Assembly (NCBI GenBank): GCA_031285465.1
Contig: JAITWD010000022.1
Location: 1-12,724 of the forward strand
Direction of reading: 5' to 3'
DNA from: Lachnospiraceae bacterium
GTDB taxonomy: Bacteria; Bacillota; Clostridia; Lachnospirales; Lachnospiraceae
Length of the DNA stretch: 12,724 nt
The notes beneath the pieces were generated by a model that ran no database searches, had not been told where the DNA came from, and saw nothing but the letters and a program-made list of their open reading frames with translations. Shown piece after piece: positions 7,361-12,724 of this stretch. The translations under genes and the position numbers were made by a program. How positions within the stretch are numbered: the first letter of the stretch is position 1; each line of letters starts with the position of its first letter.

Positions 7361-9361
7361 TTATTCCCATCCCGTAATGCCTTCACGGTTAAAATCCTGC
7401 TTTGACCGTGTGTTTTTTGTAACTTTATTGCCTATACCACTATTATTGATACCTTTATAATCCCTTCCCTTTTTGTCTAAATCACTTTCTTTTTCAAAAT
7501 CATCTTGGTTTACAAACGCTTTATCTCTACTGATACTTTCATCAACGATGGAAATTATTTTTTGCAAAACCTGCGGGTAGTTGTAGTGCTTCTTAATTTT
7601 TTCGTACCCCGCGATGGCGATGGCCCGTCGTTCACGCTCATGTTTTAAATAATAATCCACCTTTGCTATACACTCACCCAGCGTTCGAAATAAAACTATT
7701 TCTTTATCCGGAATAAATAACTCCTCCAGCTCCTCCTGATAATTACTAAGCATAAATCCGCCCACACTCATTACATCAAATACCCGCATCGGTATACCCG
7801 TTTCAATTGATCGCAGTGTAATATTCAAATTTATTTTACTAAGATGATATACCTTGGGTGCCTCTGTTCCAGGATCTACCTGGCCATGAACATGTACCTT
7901 GTCCGGAATATTTTCCTTGCTGGTGGTATATAAATGCACATCATACCGCTTGGCCAATTCCGACAGGATCAAAACCCGCTCACGATGGGTAATATCCCTT
8001 GTCAGAATGGTCTCATAGAAATATCGGTTATCCATATCAAAACGCTTCCTGGCATCACTTTTAATCTCAACCAGCCGATTAACTGCCGCATCGGACAACC
8101 GGTCGTAAATTTTAACCTCATTCCGCCAGTCCCCTATCGGATCATTCACAAAAGCCCGTAGCTCTTCTTCTATTATTTCATCTTCTAATTCGGCCATAAC
8201 CTGACTACTATCCCGGTAATACAAGCTGCCCACCATAGAAACATCATGACTATATATCTGTTCATCCTCAGCACTGATAACCAGCCCGTTCATCATGGTT
8301 ACGTTACCTGCCAGGTGCATGTAATTAAGATGGGGTAATTTTTTATAAGCTAATCGTGCCATTTCCCTTTTATCCATTGCAAAAATATGGGTGGTCGGAT
8401 AGGAGGCAAACCATCCATTTAGCTCTTTTAGTGGTGAATCATAGCACCAGGCAATGTAAGGAATGCCCTCTTCATAACAGGCCTGAGCTATCTCCGGTGA
8501 CAAATTAAAGCTGATGACATAATCACACCGATTACTCTTCATTCGCTCAGCAAAGTCGTCCTTATCACGCTCAACATAATTTTCTATATGCACCTCCCCA
8601 GTGTCCATCCGCACCTCATAACCCAATTCCACCAAGGCCCATGCAATATGTTTATTCTTTATCCTGTCGCTATAGCAAAAATAAAAACTTTTCTTTGCTG
8701 GGAAAAAATCTGGATAGGCAGCAATAGTTTTCTTTCTTGCTTCCTCATAATTCCAAAAGCTGGGCAATTCACAATCATGGATATACCATGGTGACTGCTG
8801 ACCCGGAACAACAATTTTATAACCGGCACGACGAAATTCTAAGCATTGTGACACATCATAGAAATCCCACCCAGTCACAATATCCTCCCGCCAAGGCAGA
8901 TCATACTGGGTAATCATCATCAAACCATCTACCACTTCGACCTCCGCAGTCCCATGTGTGATCACCTCAATATTGCTCGGCTCATATCTCTTTATCCTAT
9001 CTAGGCGATAAATGTTTCCCACCCGTCGCTGATGCCACATAACCCCGTCCCAACACAAGCGTCTCGCTCCGATCATCCCGATCATCCCGATCGCTGGATC
9101 CGAATCAAATATGTCCAAAATATCCTGCACAAAAGCACGATGCCGGATAAAGGTATCTTGGTGAAGATAAACCTTTATTCTCGCATCGCTTGCCCTCATT
9201 CCCTCATTATACCCCGCTGCCATACTCACCGCATCGGGAATCACCAGTGTGTCGATCGTGTATCCCTCTGGAATCTCCAATTGAGACAGGTAGTGAAAAC
9301 ACTCGGTTAAATATTGATCATTATTGCTGCATAAAATAAAACTGATCTTATGCTTGTCCAT
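7361..9361 (-). CDS. Two-domain glycosyltransferase (StrF-like GT2 domain + CgeB-like GT domain)
   Basis: The 666-aa protein has two catalytic-type halves. Residues 1-~220 match the Glyco_tranf_2_5/StrF type: ISFILCSNND near the start, AAGYNEGM (48-55), VYLHQDTFI (64-72), AIGMIGMIGARRL (90-102) and an acidic TGWDFYD (163-169). Residues ~225-610 resemble the DUF3880 plus Glyco_trans_1_2 arrangement of CgeB/spore-maturation-like GT-B enzymes: YIAWCYDSPL (302-311), HIFAMDKRE (325-333), VSMVGSL (374-380), LNITLRSIETGIPMRVFDV (512-530) and SVGGFMLSNY (532-541). The last ~50 residues are charged and probably disordered. Large two-domain transferases next to flagellin genes often glycosylate flagellin, and this gene lies just after a flagellin and the small 9433-9879 gene. 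The ATG has only a distant AAAGG (about 11 bp upstream). A sigma-A promoter lies at 9392-9419. Donor sugars are unknown. Confidence 0.9.
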   Translation of the reverse strand: MDKHKISFILCSNNDQYLTECFHYLSQLEIPEGYTIDTLVIPDAVSMAAGYNEGMRASDARIKVYLHQDTFIRHRAFVQDILDIFDSDPAIGMIGMIGARRLCWDGVMWHQRRVGNIYRLDRIKRYEPSNIEVITHGTAEVEVVDGLMMITQYDLPWREDIVTGWDFYDVSQCLEFRRAGYKIVVPGQQSPWYIHDCELPSFWNYEEARKKTIAAYPDFFPAKKSFYFCYSDRIKNKHIAWALVELGYEVRMDTGEVHIENYVERDKDDFAERMKSNRCDYVISFNLSPEIAQACYEEGIPYIAWCYDSPLKELNGWFASYPTTHIFAMDKREMARLAYKKLPHLNYMHLAGNVTMMNGLVISAEDEQIYSHDVSMVGSLYYRDSSQVMAELEDEIIEEELRAFVNDPIGDWRNEVKIYDRLSDAAVNRLVEIKSDARKRFDMDNRYFYETILTRDITHRERVLILSELAKRYDVHLYTTSKENIPDKVHVHGQVDPGTEAPKVYHLSKINLNITLRSIETGIPMRVFDVMSVGGFMLSNYQEELEELFIPDKEIVLFRTLGECIAKVDYYLKHERERRAIAIAGYEKIKKHYNYPQVLQKIISIVDESISRDKAFVNQDDFEKESDLDKKGRDYKGINNSGIGNKVTKNTRSKQDFNREGITGWE

Positions 9362-9391
9362 CCGGTTACCAAACCTTTCTCATCCTTAATC

Positions 9392-9419
9392 ATTGTATGT
9401 CTTTTGTTAAGTTTGTTAA
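9392..9419 (-). promoter_or_regulatory. Sigma-A promoter of the 666-aa glycosyltransferase gene
   Basis: On the minus strand TTAACA (9419-9414) and TACAAT (9397-9392), each one base off consensus, are 16 bp apart. The start would be near 9385, with a ~25-nt leader before the ATG at 9361. It allows the glycosyltransferase to be expressed apart from the flagellins. Confidence 0.5.
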
Positions 9420-9421
9420 GT
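9404..9421. repeat. 9-bp tandem repeat over the -35 element
   Basis: TTGTTAAGT occurs twice head to tail (9404-9412 and 9413-9421), covering the spacer and -35 of the promoter for the 666-aa gene. The spacing is close to one helical turn, compatible with a direct-repeat regulator site, but it may simply be short slippage. Confidence 0.4.
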
Positions 9422-9432
9422 ATTTTTTATTA

Positions 9433-9879
9433 TTATCCCTGATACAGCTCATTGATTTCCGAAATTCTTCGCATTACCTTTTGTTCATCCTCCACCACAC
9501 TGGGGAGCAAAAACTGAAATGCCGTTTTACTTAGCTGCATATCGGCAATATTACTTATTGCTTCCAAGCATAATTCGTCCGGAAAATCATTCTCCAGACG
9601 TCTCATCGCATGACGGATAACACGACATTTTTCCACTAGCTCATCAACATTTTTTATTCCTTCCAAAATGGTACGCTCTCCCAACACCTTCTCATTTCGC
9701 CAAATGGCAATAAAAGTATAAAGGTATCTCAAACCGCAGTCCTTATTCAACACCACTCTCCATATTTTATCAACTTCTTTACTTATCTGCATGTAGGACG
9801 CAAAATCGCCCTTCTCCAAAAGTTTATTCATTTCTGCACGTTTCTGATTAATCTGTGCTTTGATATCGCTGTCTCGCAT
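9433..9879 (-). CDS. Hypothetical helical protein beside flagellin
   Basis: I do not recognise this protein. From the ATG at 9877-9879 it has 148 aa, starting MRDSDIKAQINQKRAEM. A TTG at 9900 would add seven residues. I prefer the ATG because of codon type and a GGGGG run 6 bp upstream, though AAGGGA lies 12 bp before the TTG. It looks almost wholly helical, soluble and charged, with no signal peptide or membrane segment. The stretch INQKRAEMNKLL...ISKEVDKIW faintly resembles the two-helix Spo0E-type aspartyl-phosphatase motif (SQELDxLI), but the protein is about twice as long as those and the match is weak. It sits after the flagellin terminator (9943-9981) and before the 666-aa glycosyltransferase, suggesting a part in flagellin handling, modification or regulation. 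I see no convincing promoter in the short gap upstream, so it may depend on terminator read-through. Confidence 0.75.
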   Translation of the reverse strand: MRDSDIKAQINQKRAEMNKLLEKGDFASYMQISKEVDKIWRVVLNKDCGLRYLYTFIAIWRNEKVLGERTILEGIKNVDELVEKCRVIRHAMRRLENDFPDELCLEAISNIADMQLSKTAFQFLLPSVVEDEQKVMRRISEINELYQG

Positions 9880-9942
9880 CTTTGGCCCCCAAATTGTCAA
9901 ATGATATATTATTCCCTTAACTTATTTTTTTATGCTACACAA

Positions 9943-9981
9943 TAAAAAGGCTAAAAGTACCTTTACGGGTACTTTTAGCCT
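9943..9981 (-). terminator. Intrinsic terminator of the first complete flagellin gene
   Basis: A perfect 14-bp stem, AGGCTAAAAGTACC (9948-9961) with GGTACTTTTAGCCT (9968-9981), encloses a 6-nt loop and is followed on the minus strand by T5 (rc of 9944-9948) just after the stem. It begins 21 bp after the flagellin stop. This is a textbook Rho-independent terminator. Confidence 0.92.
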
Positions 9982-10001
9982 ACTCATTAACTTTATTTTA
10001 A

Positions 10002-10829
10002 TTATCCAAGTAAGGATAATACACCCTGATTTGATTGATTAGCCTGTGCCAGCATCGCCTGCCCAGCCTGTGCTAATATATTGTTATTAGAGTATCTAAC
10101 CATTTCGGTTGCCATATCGGTATCACGGATAGCCGATTCAGCAGCAGTGGTATTCTCAACAACATTCTTTAAGTTGTTAACAGTATGCTCTAAACGATTC
10201 TGGACCGCACCAAGATCGGAACGCTGTTTTGACACTTCACGTAAAGCTACTTTAATGGTTGATACAGTTGTTTTAATTGCATCATAATCCTTGGTAACAT
10301 CCGGTACAGTTCCACCTGATATCGTATTCCAGTTCATCTGCTTAATCGTAATAGCGATTTGATTAGGATCATCAACCTCTGCACCTACTTGGATTTTTTT
10401 ACCCTCAGAGAAGCTTCCGTCCAATAGGTTCTGCTCATTGAAGGTGGTGGTTTGAGCTACACGGTCGATTTCAGTCTTTAATGCATTAAGTTCAGATTGG
10501 ATATATTCCTTATCAACCGATTCCAAGGTCTCATTACCGGCTTTGATAGCCAACTCGTTCATACGCTGTAACATATCGTGAACTTCATTCAAGGCACCTT
10601 CAGCAGTCTGTACTGCAGAAATTCCATCCTGTGCGTTAGAAGTTGCCTGGGTCAAACCTCTCATCTGACGTCTCATTTTTTCAGAGATTGCCAATCCGGC
10701 AGCATCATCAGCGGCGCGGTTAATCTTATAACCTGAAGATAATTTCTCGGTTGATTTAGCCTGTGAAGCGGTGGTTACGCCTAACATCCTGTTTGAGTTC
10801 ATTGCTGTAAGATTATGTTGTACTACCAT
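10002..10829 (-). CDS. fliC: Flagellin (paralog A)
   Basis: The 275-aa protein is a short flagellin with the conserved N-terminal D0/D1 (MVVQHNLTAMNSNRMLG, KLSSGYKINRAADDAAGLAISEKMR at ~29-53) and C-terminal D1/D0 (RSDLGAVQNRLEHTVNNLKN at ~203-222, ending NQSNQGVLSLLG). It is exported by the flagellar type III apparatus and polymerises into the filament. The central variable part is small, about residues 152-200, with several Ser/Thr (NTISGGTVPDVTK) that could be O-glycosylated; that is inference. There is no cleavable signal peptide, as usual. AAGGAGG stands 8 bp before the ATG. A SigD promoter at 11073-11099 drives it through a ~236-nt leader, and an intrinsic terminator closes it. It is about 93% identical to paralog B over residues 1-153, but many synonymous codon differences show an old duplication rather than recent copying. 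The hag/fliC name is by family. Confidence 0.97.
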   Translation of the reverse strand: MVVQHNLTAMNSNRMLGVTTASQAKSTEKLSSGYKINRAADDAAGLAISEKMRRQMRGLTQATSNAQDGISAVQTAEGALNEVHDMLQRMNELAIKAGNETLESVDKEYIQSELNALKTEIDRVAQTTTFNEQNLLDGSFSEGKKIQVGAEVDDPNQIAITIKQMNWNTISGGTVPDVTKDYDAIKTTVSTIKVALREVSKQRSDLGAVQNRLEHTVNNLKNVVENTTAAESAIRDTDMATEMVRYSNNNILAQAGQAMLAQANQSNQGVLSLLG

Positions 10830-10837
10830 AGTGAATT

Positions 10838-10873
10838 CCTCCTTGAAAGTAGATATCGCGCTTTCCGTGCGAT
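10838..10873 (-). promoter_or_regulatory. Shine-Dalgarno plus GGA-loop hairpin, possible CsrA target in flagellin A leader
   Basis: AAGGAGG (10844-10838) lies within TTCAAGGAGGA, which matches the CARGGA core of CsrA sites. Upstream, ATCGC (10873-10869) and GCGAT (10859-10855) form a 5-bp stem displaying ACGGAAAGC with GGA in the loop. A GGA hairpin followed by a GGA-containing Shine-Dalgarno is the arrangement used by CsrA to repress Bacillus hag. No csrA or fliW gene is visible here. The hairpin core deviates (CACGGA), so confidence is moderate. Confidence 0.45.
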
Positions 10874-11072
10874 GCTATTTTAAATTAAATTGTTATGTTT
10901 GTGCCTGACATGAAATGTTGATGACCTGGTATTGCTTAGTTTCTCTTGAAGTATCACGCAACCTCTGCTCTATTGCAATTTGTTGCTTTCCATTATTTAG
11001 TTGTATTTTGTTTTGGTGTATTTACTTACTTTGTTTAACCGGTTTTTTAAGTATTTGCTTTACTTGTATATT
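10845..11072 (-). other. Long 5' leader of flagellin A; no gene seen
   Basis: The 482 bp between the two complete flagellins hold no credible coding frame. From the predicted SigD start near 11066 to the ATG is ~236 nt, longer than needed for a ribosome binding site. The upstream part is A-rich and weakly structured. The final 30 nt carry the GGA hairpin. A short plus-strand open frame here (10915-11100) is AT-rich and lacks any family resemblance. Confidence 0.5.
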
Positions 11073-11099
11073 ATATCGGACGCACCTAAAAATACTTTA
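11073..11099 (-). promoter_or_regulatory. SigD (sigma-28) promoter of flagellin A
   Basis: On the minus strand TAAA (11099-11096) and CCGATAT (11079-11073) are separated by 16 bp, matching the flagellar sigma consensus TAAA-N15-(G)CCGATAT at every conserved base except the optional leading G. This ties expression of paralog A to the late flagellar regulon. An imperfect dyad (GCAC...GTGC, 11082-11103) overlaps the -35. Confidence 0.85.
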
Positions 11100-11136
11100 G
11101 TGCTTTTTTATATTTTTTTTAAAAAAAATTAACACG

Positions 11137-11163
11137 AAAAAGAGGCCGATATTATCAGCCTCT
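11137..11163 (-). terminator. Intrinsic terminator of flagellin B
   Basis: In the minus-strand RNA, AGAGGCUGAU (11163-11154) pairs with AUCGGCCUCU (11150-11141) as ten base pairs including one U-G wobble, with a 3-nt loop, followed by U4-5 and then CG. It lies ~150 bp after the flagellin B stop and just upstream of the SigD promoter of flagellin A, isolating the two units. Confidence 0.85.
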
Positions 11164-11225
11164 CCTCGATTTGGTGCAACAGCCTCTTACAAGCTATTAT
11201 TACCATTAAATAAATGTGCGAGTTT

Positions 11226-11246
11226 TACAGGAATTATTATCCTGTA
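11226..11246 (-). repeat. 7-bp hairpin in the 3' region of flagellin B
   Basis: TACAGGA (11226-11232) and TCCTGTA (11240-11246) are perfect inverted repeats around a 7-nt AT-only loop, 65 bp after the flagellin B stop and before its terminator. There is no U tract, so it is more likely a stability or processing hairpin than a terminator. The rest of 11164-11311 shows nothing else recognisable. Confidence 0.4.
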
Positions 11247-11311
11247 TGTCTCTTTATACTAATACTATATAATGTAAATCATCTGTTAAATCAACCTACG
11301 TAAATACCGGA

Positions 11312-12148
11312 TTATCCCAATAATGACAGGACACCCTGGTTGGACTGATTAGCCTGCGCAAGCATTGCCTGACCGGCTTGAGCCAGAATATTGTTGTTGG
11401 AATAACGAACCATCTCGCTTGCCATATCGGTATCACGGATCGCCGCTTCAGCAGCAGTAGTGTTCTCCACTACGTTCTTAAGGTTATTTACCGTATGCTC
11501 TAACCGATTCTGTACGGCACCGAGATCGGAACGCTGGGTCGAAACGGTTTGCAGTGCTGTTTTAATTGTTTCAACCGTATCTTTGATGGTATCATAGTCA
11601 CCGGTTACTACTAACTGTGGGTCGGCGGCATCTTTTGTTATTTCATCCCAATCCATTTTCCCGATTTTAATCTTAATCTGGTTAGCAGCATCGACCTCTG
11701 CTCCGACTTGAACCATCTTACCTTCTGAAAAGGTTCCGTCCAATAGACTCTGCTCATTAAATGTCGTGGTTTCAGCTACACGATCTATTTCATCCTGTAA
11801 CGCGGTCAGCTCCGACTGGATATAATCCTTGTCAACGCTTTCCAATGTTTCATTACCGGCTTTAATAGCCAGTTCGTTCATACGTTGCAACATGTCATGC
11901 ACTTCATTAAGCGCACCTTCGGCGGTTTGAACGGCAGAAATTCCGTCCTGTGCATTGGCTGTAGCCTGGGTCAGACCTCTGATCTGACGGCGCATCTTCT
12001 CTGAGATGGCTAGCCCGGCAGCATCATCAGCTGCACGGTTGATCTTGTAACCGGAAGAAAGCTTCTCGGTTGACTTTGCCTGTGATGCTGTTGTAACACC
12101 CAGCATACGGTTTGAATTCATGGCTGTAAGATTGTGTTGTACTACCAT
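11312..12148 (-). CDS. fliC: Flagellin (paralog B)
   Basis: The 278-aa flagellin has the same D0/D1 frame as paralog A: start MVVQHNLTAMNSNRMLG, end NQSNQGVLSLLG. It differs mainly at residues ~153-205, where ITKDAADPQLVVTGDYDT replaces the Ser/Gly-richer segment of A and adds three residues. This middle part is the surface-exposed turn and the likely site of antigenic and modification differences. AAGGAGG stands 7 bp before the ATG, preceded by a GGA-loop hairpin. Unlike paralog A, I cannot find a SigD promoter in the 453 bp upstream; an intrinsic terminator-like hairpin lies in that region instead, so the transcription start is unresolved. Codon choice is somewhat richer in G/C at third positions than in A. 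It can co-assemble with A in the filament, given the near-identical D0/D1. Confidence 0.97.
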   Translation of the reverse strand: MVVQHNLTAMNSNRMLGVTTASQAKSTEKLSSGYKINRAADDAAGLAISEKMRRQIRGLTQATANAQDGISAVQTAEGALNEVHDMLQRMNELAIKAGNETLESVDKDYIQSELTALQDEIDRVAETTTFNEQSLLDGTFSEGKMVQVGAEVDAANQIKIKIGKMDWDEITKDAADPQLVVTGDYDTIKDTVETIKTALQTVSTQRSDLGAVQNRLEHTVNNLKNVVENTTAAEAAIRDTDMASEMVRYSNNNILAQAGQAMLAQANQSNQGVLSLLG

Positions 12149-12155
12149 ACTTTAT

Positions 12156-12192
12156 CCTCCTTGAAGTATATCCCTCATCCGCATCCTTGCGA
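12156..12192 (-). promoter_or_regulatory. Shine-Dalgarno plus CAAGGAUG hairpin, likely CsrA target in flagellin B leader
   Basis: On the minus strand CGCA-AGGA-TGCG (12191-12180) forms a 4-bp GC-rich hairpin presenting AGGA in a tetraloop. CAAGGATG matches the CARGGAUG core of the CsrA consensus exactly. Twenty-odd nt downstream the Shine-Dalgarno TTCAAGGAGGA (AAGGAGG 12162-12156) carries a second CAAGGA, with a further GGGA between them. Two GGA sites, one in a hairpin and one on the Shine-Dalgarno, is the hag-type arrangement for translational repression relieved by FliW. Not tested; csrA and fliW lie outside the window. Confidence 0.6.
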
Positions 12193-12217
12193 CGGGGAGT
12201 TATTTGTTTTATATTAA

Positions 12218-12267
12218 AAGATTTAATAAATATTGATTAATAAATACTACCGATACTATTAAATCTT
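12218..12267. repeat. 11-bp perfect AT-rich inverted repeat upstream of flagellin B
   Basis: AAGATTTAATA (12218-12228) and TATTAAATCTT (12257-12267) are perfect inverted repeats with a 28-bp spacer containing CTACCGATAC. In the flagellin B leader RNA this would make a long stem-loop; on DNA it could be a wide operator. All but two base pairs in the stem are A-T. Confidence 0.45.
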
Positions 12268-12285
12268 CAAATATCAATATAATAT

Positions 12286-12334
12286 AAAAACAAAAAACGG
12301 CATGAAGCTATCTTATAAAGAATGCTACACGCCG
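12286..12334 (-). terminator. Intrinsic terminator or leader attenuator between flagellins C and B
   Basis: In minus-strand RNA CGGCGUGUAGC (12334-12324) pairs with GCUUCAUGCCG (12308-12298): ten pairs, one G-U, one U-U mismatch. A further UCUU/AAGA stem lies in the loop, and UUUUUUGUUUUU follows directly. This is a good Rho-independent terminator. It lies ~270 bp after the flagellin C stop and ~140 bp before the flagellin B ATG, so it either ends the C transcript or attenuates a B transcript that starts upstream. Confidence 0.75.
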
Positions 12335-12431
12335 AATATCAACTTCGGAATTATAGTGAGGATTATAATAGACTGAACTAAATGTTCACTTCAAGTATGA
12401 TAAAATGACTTATTCTACTATAATACTATTG

Positions 12432-12445
12432 CCGCATCCTTGCGA
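12432..12445 (-). repeat. Second exact copy of the 14-bp CsrA-like hairpin
   Basis: CCGCATCCTTGCGA at 12432-12445 is identical to 12179-12192; on the minus strand both read TCGCAAGGATGCGG, a hairpin with AGGA in the loop. This copy has no Shine-Dalgarno or start codon nearby, and the flanking DNA is unrelated to that at the first copy. Confidence 0.6.
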
Positions 12446-12495
12446 TTAATATAAAAAAACATTAATTTGTAAGATATTCCGTTACCTTACATTTA

Positions 12496-12540
12496 ATATA
12501 CACCCGAGGTCGACAAATGTCAACCTCGGATCATGTATAT
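12496..12540 (-). repeat. Large hairpin after flagellin C
   Basis: An inner stem of CCGAGGT/ACCTCGG (12504-12510 with 12523-12529) continues through a U-G wobble and GAC/GTC to a 4-nt loop, 11 pairs in RNA. An outer ATATACA/TGTATAT stem (12496-12502 with 12534-12540) is separated by a small asymmetric internal loop. It starts ~60 bp after the flagellin C stop. The minus-strand sequence after it is not U-rich, so it may protect or process the mRNA end rather than terminate transcription. Confidence 0.55.
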
Positions 12541-12601
12541 TAGGCTACTACCTTTAATCATTTTCTTACTGACTGATTAAAAATGACTGATCGATTGATT
12601 A

Positions 12602-12724
12602 TTATAGTAAGGATAAAACACCTTGGTTAGACTGATTGGCCTGTGCCAACATCGCCTGACCTGCCTGGGCAAGAATGTTGTTATTCGAGTACTTAACCAT
12701 CTCGGTTGCCATATCGGTATCACG
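12602..12724 (-). CDS. fliC: Flagellin (paralog C), C-terminal end only (cut by window edge)
   Basis: The frame entering from the right edge reads RDTDMATEMVKYSNNNILAQ, then AGQAMLAQANQSNQGVLSLL and TAA at 12604-12602: 40 residues plus stop. It is the C-terminal D0 helix of a third flagellin, nearly identical to A and B except Lys for Arg after EMV and loss of the terminal Gly. The D0 helix packs in the filament core. The N-terminal part and variable region lie outside, so whether it is intact is unknown. Confidence 0.95.
   Translation of the reverse strand, partial: RDTDMATEMVKYSNNNILAQAGQAMLAQANQSNQGVLSLL

Larger units (their letters stand above)
12193..12601 (-). other. Intergenic region between flagellin C end and flagellin B leader; no gene seen
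   Basis: This stretch has no credible coding frame but at least four structured elements, listed separately: a hairpin at 12496-12540, a second copy of the CsrA-like motif at 12432-12445, a terminator at 12286-12334 and an AT-rich inverted repeat at 12218-12267. A minus-strand TATAAT (12367-12362) lies 6 bp from a TGAAC/GTTCA dyad (12374-12388), but no -35 element sits at a good distance. I could not place the flagellin B promoter. Confidence 0.5.

Noticed and set aside
9070..9095. Short repeats of gatcatccc as a repeat element
   Set aside because: They encode IGMIGMIG, a normal segment of the StrF-like domain.
9433..9900. Assignment of the small protein as a Spo0E-type phosphatase or as FlbT/FliS
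   Set aside because: The SKEVDKI match is short, the protein is too long for Spo0E, and no FlbT or FliS signature is visible; left as hypothetical.
10915..11100. Plus-strand 61-codon frame in the flagellin A leader
   Set aside because: It is AT-rich, Cys/Leu-rich chance sequence with no ribosome binding site, lying antisense to the leader and promoter.
11081..11120. GCAC...GTGC imperfect hairpin followed by a T-run, resembling a plus-strand terminator
   Set aside because: No plus-strand gene lies upstream; the sequence is better explained by the SigD -35 region and the oligo-A/T spacer.
12226..12256. CCGATAC on the plus strand as a possible SigD promoter
   Set aside because: TAAA elements upstream lie at 5 or 19 bp rather than about 15-16, and no plus-strand gene follows.

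Overview
The window looks like a flagellin and surface-glycan modification locus from a motile, low-to-mid GC Bacillota, most likely a Clostridia member. The evidence is flagellins with the short Gram-positive architecture (about 275 aa, start MVVQHNLTAMNSNRMLG), strong AAGGAGG ribosome binding sites, a near-perfect SigD (sigma-28 type) promoter, sigma-A promoters with 16-17 bp spacers, and oligo-U intrinsic terminators. No genus is claimed.

Layout from right to left, the direction in which most genes are read. At 9948-12724 lie at least three tandem flagellin genes on the minus strand: the 3' end of one at the right edge, then two complete paralogs. Long intergenic regions separate them and are dense in RNA structure: intrinsic terminators, a SigD promoter, and hairpins exposing GGA next to the Shine-Dalgarno that resemble the two-site CsrA control of Bacillus hag. 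Next comes a small unrecognised protein (9433-9879), then a 666-aa double glycosyltransferase with its own sigma-A promoter (7361-9361). A single plus-strand gene follows, a GT2 glycosyltransferase with a TPR-like tail (6255-7307), meeting the 666-aa gene tail to tail.

At 6000-6200 a divergent promoter region feeds that plus-strand gene and, leftward, a six-gene minus-strand operon. In order it encodes a LicD-family phosphotransferase, a fusion of a TagD-like cytidylyltransferase with a Gfo/Idh/MocA oxidoreductase, a hexapeptide acetyltransferase carrying an extra N-terminal nucleotide-binding-like domain, a GT2 glycosyltransferase, a radical SAM enzyme with the same type of N-terminal domain, and a GT-A-fold glycosyltransferase cut by the left edge. 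Gaps are 9-91 bp and I see no intrinsic terminator inside.

How the parts may work together (inference): the fusion enzyme would reduce or oxidise a small polyol precursor and activate it as a CDP derivative. LicD would transfer the alcohol phosphate from the CDP carrier onto a glycan built by the glycosyltransferases, with acetyl and radical-SAM tailoring. Proximity to the flagellins makes flagellin the natural acceptor, comparable in logic to phosphodiester-bearing flagellin glycans of Clostridioides difficile. A cell-wall polymer or capsule acceptor cannot be excluded. The least explained elements are the fusion protein, the radical SAM enzyme, the 155-aa-class small protein, and the RNA structures between the flagellin genes.
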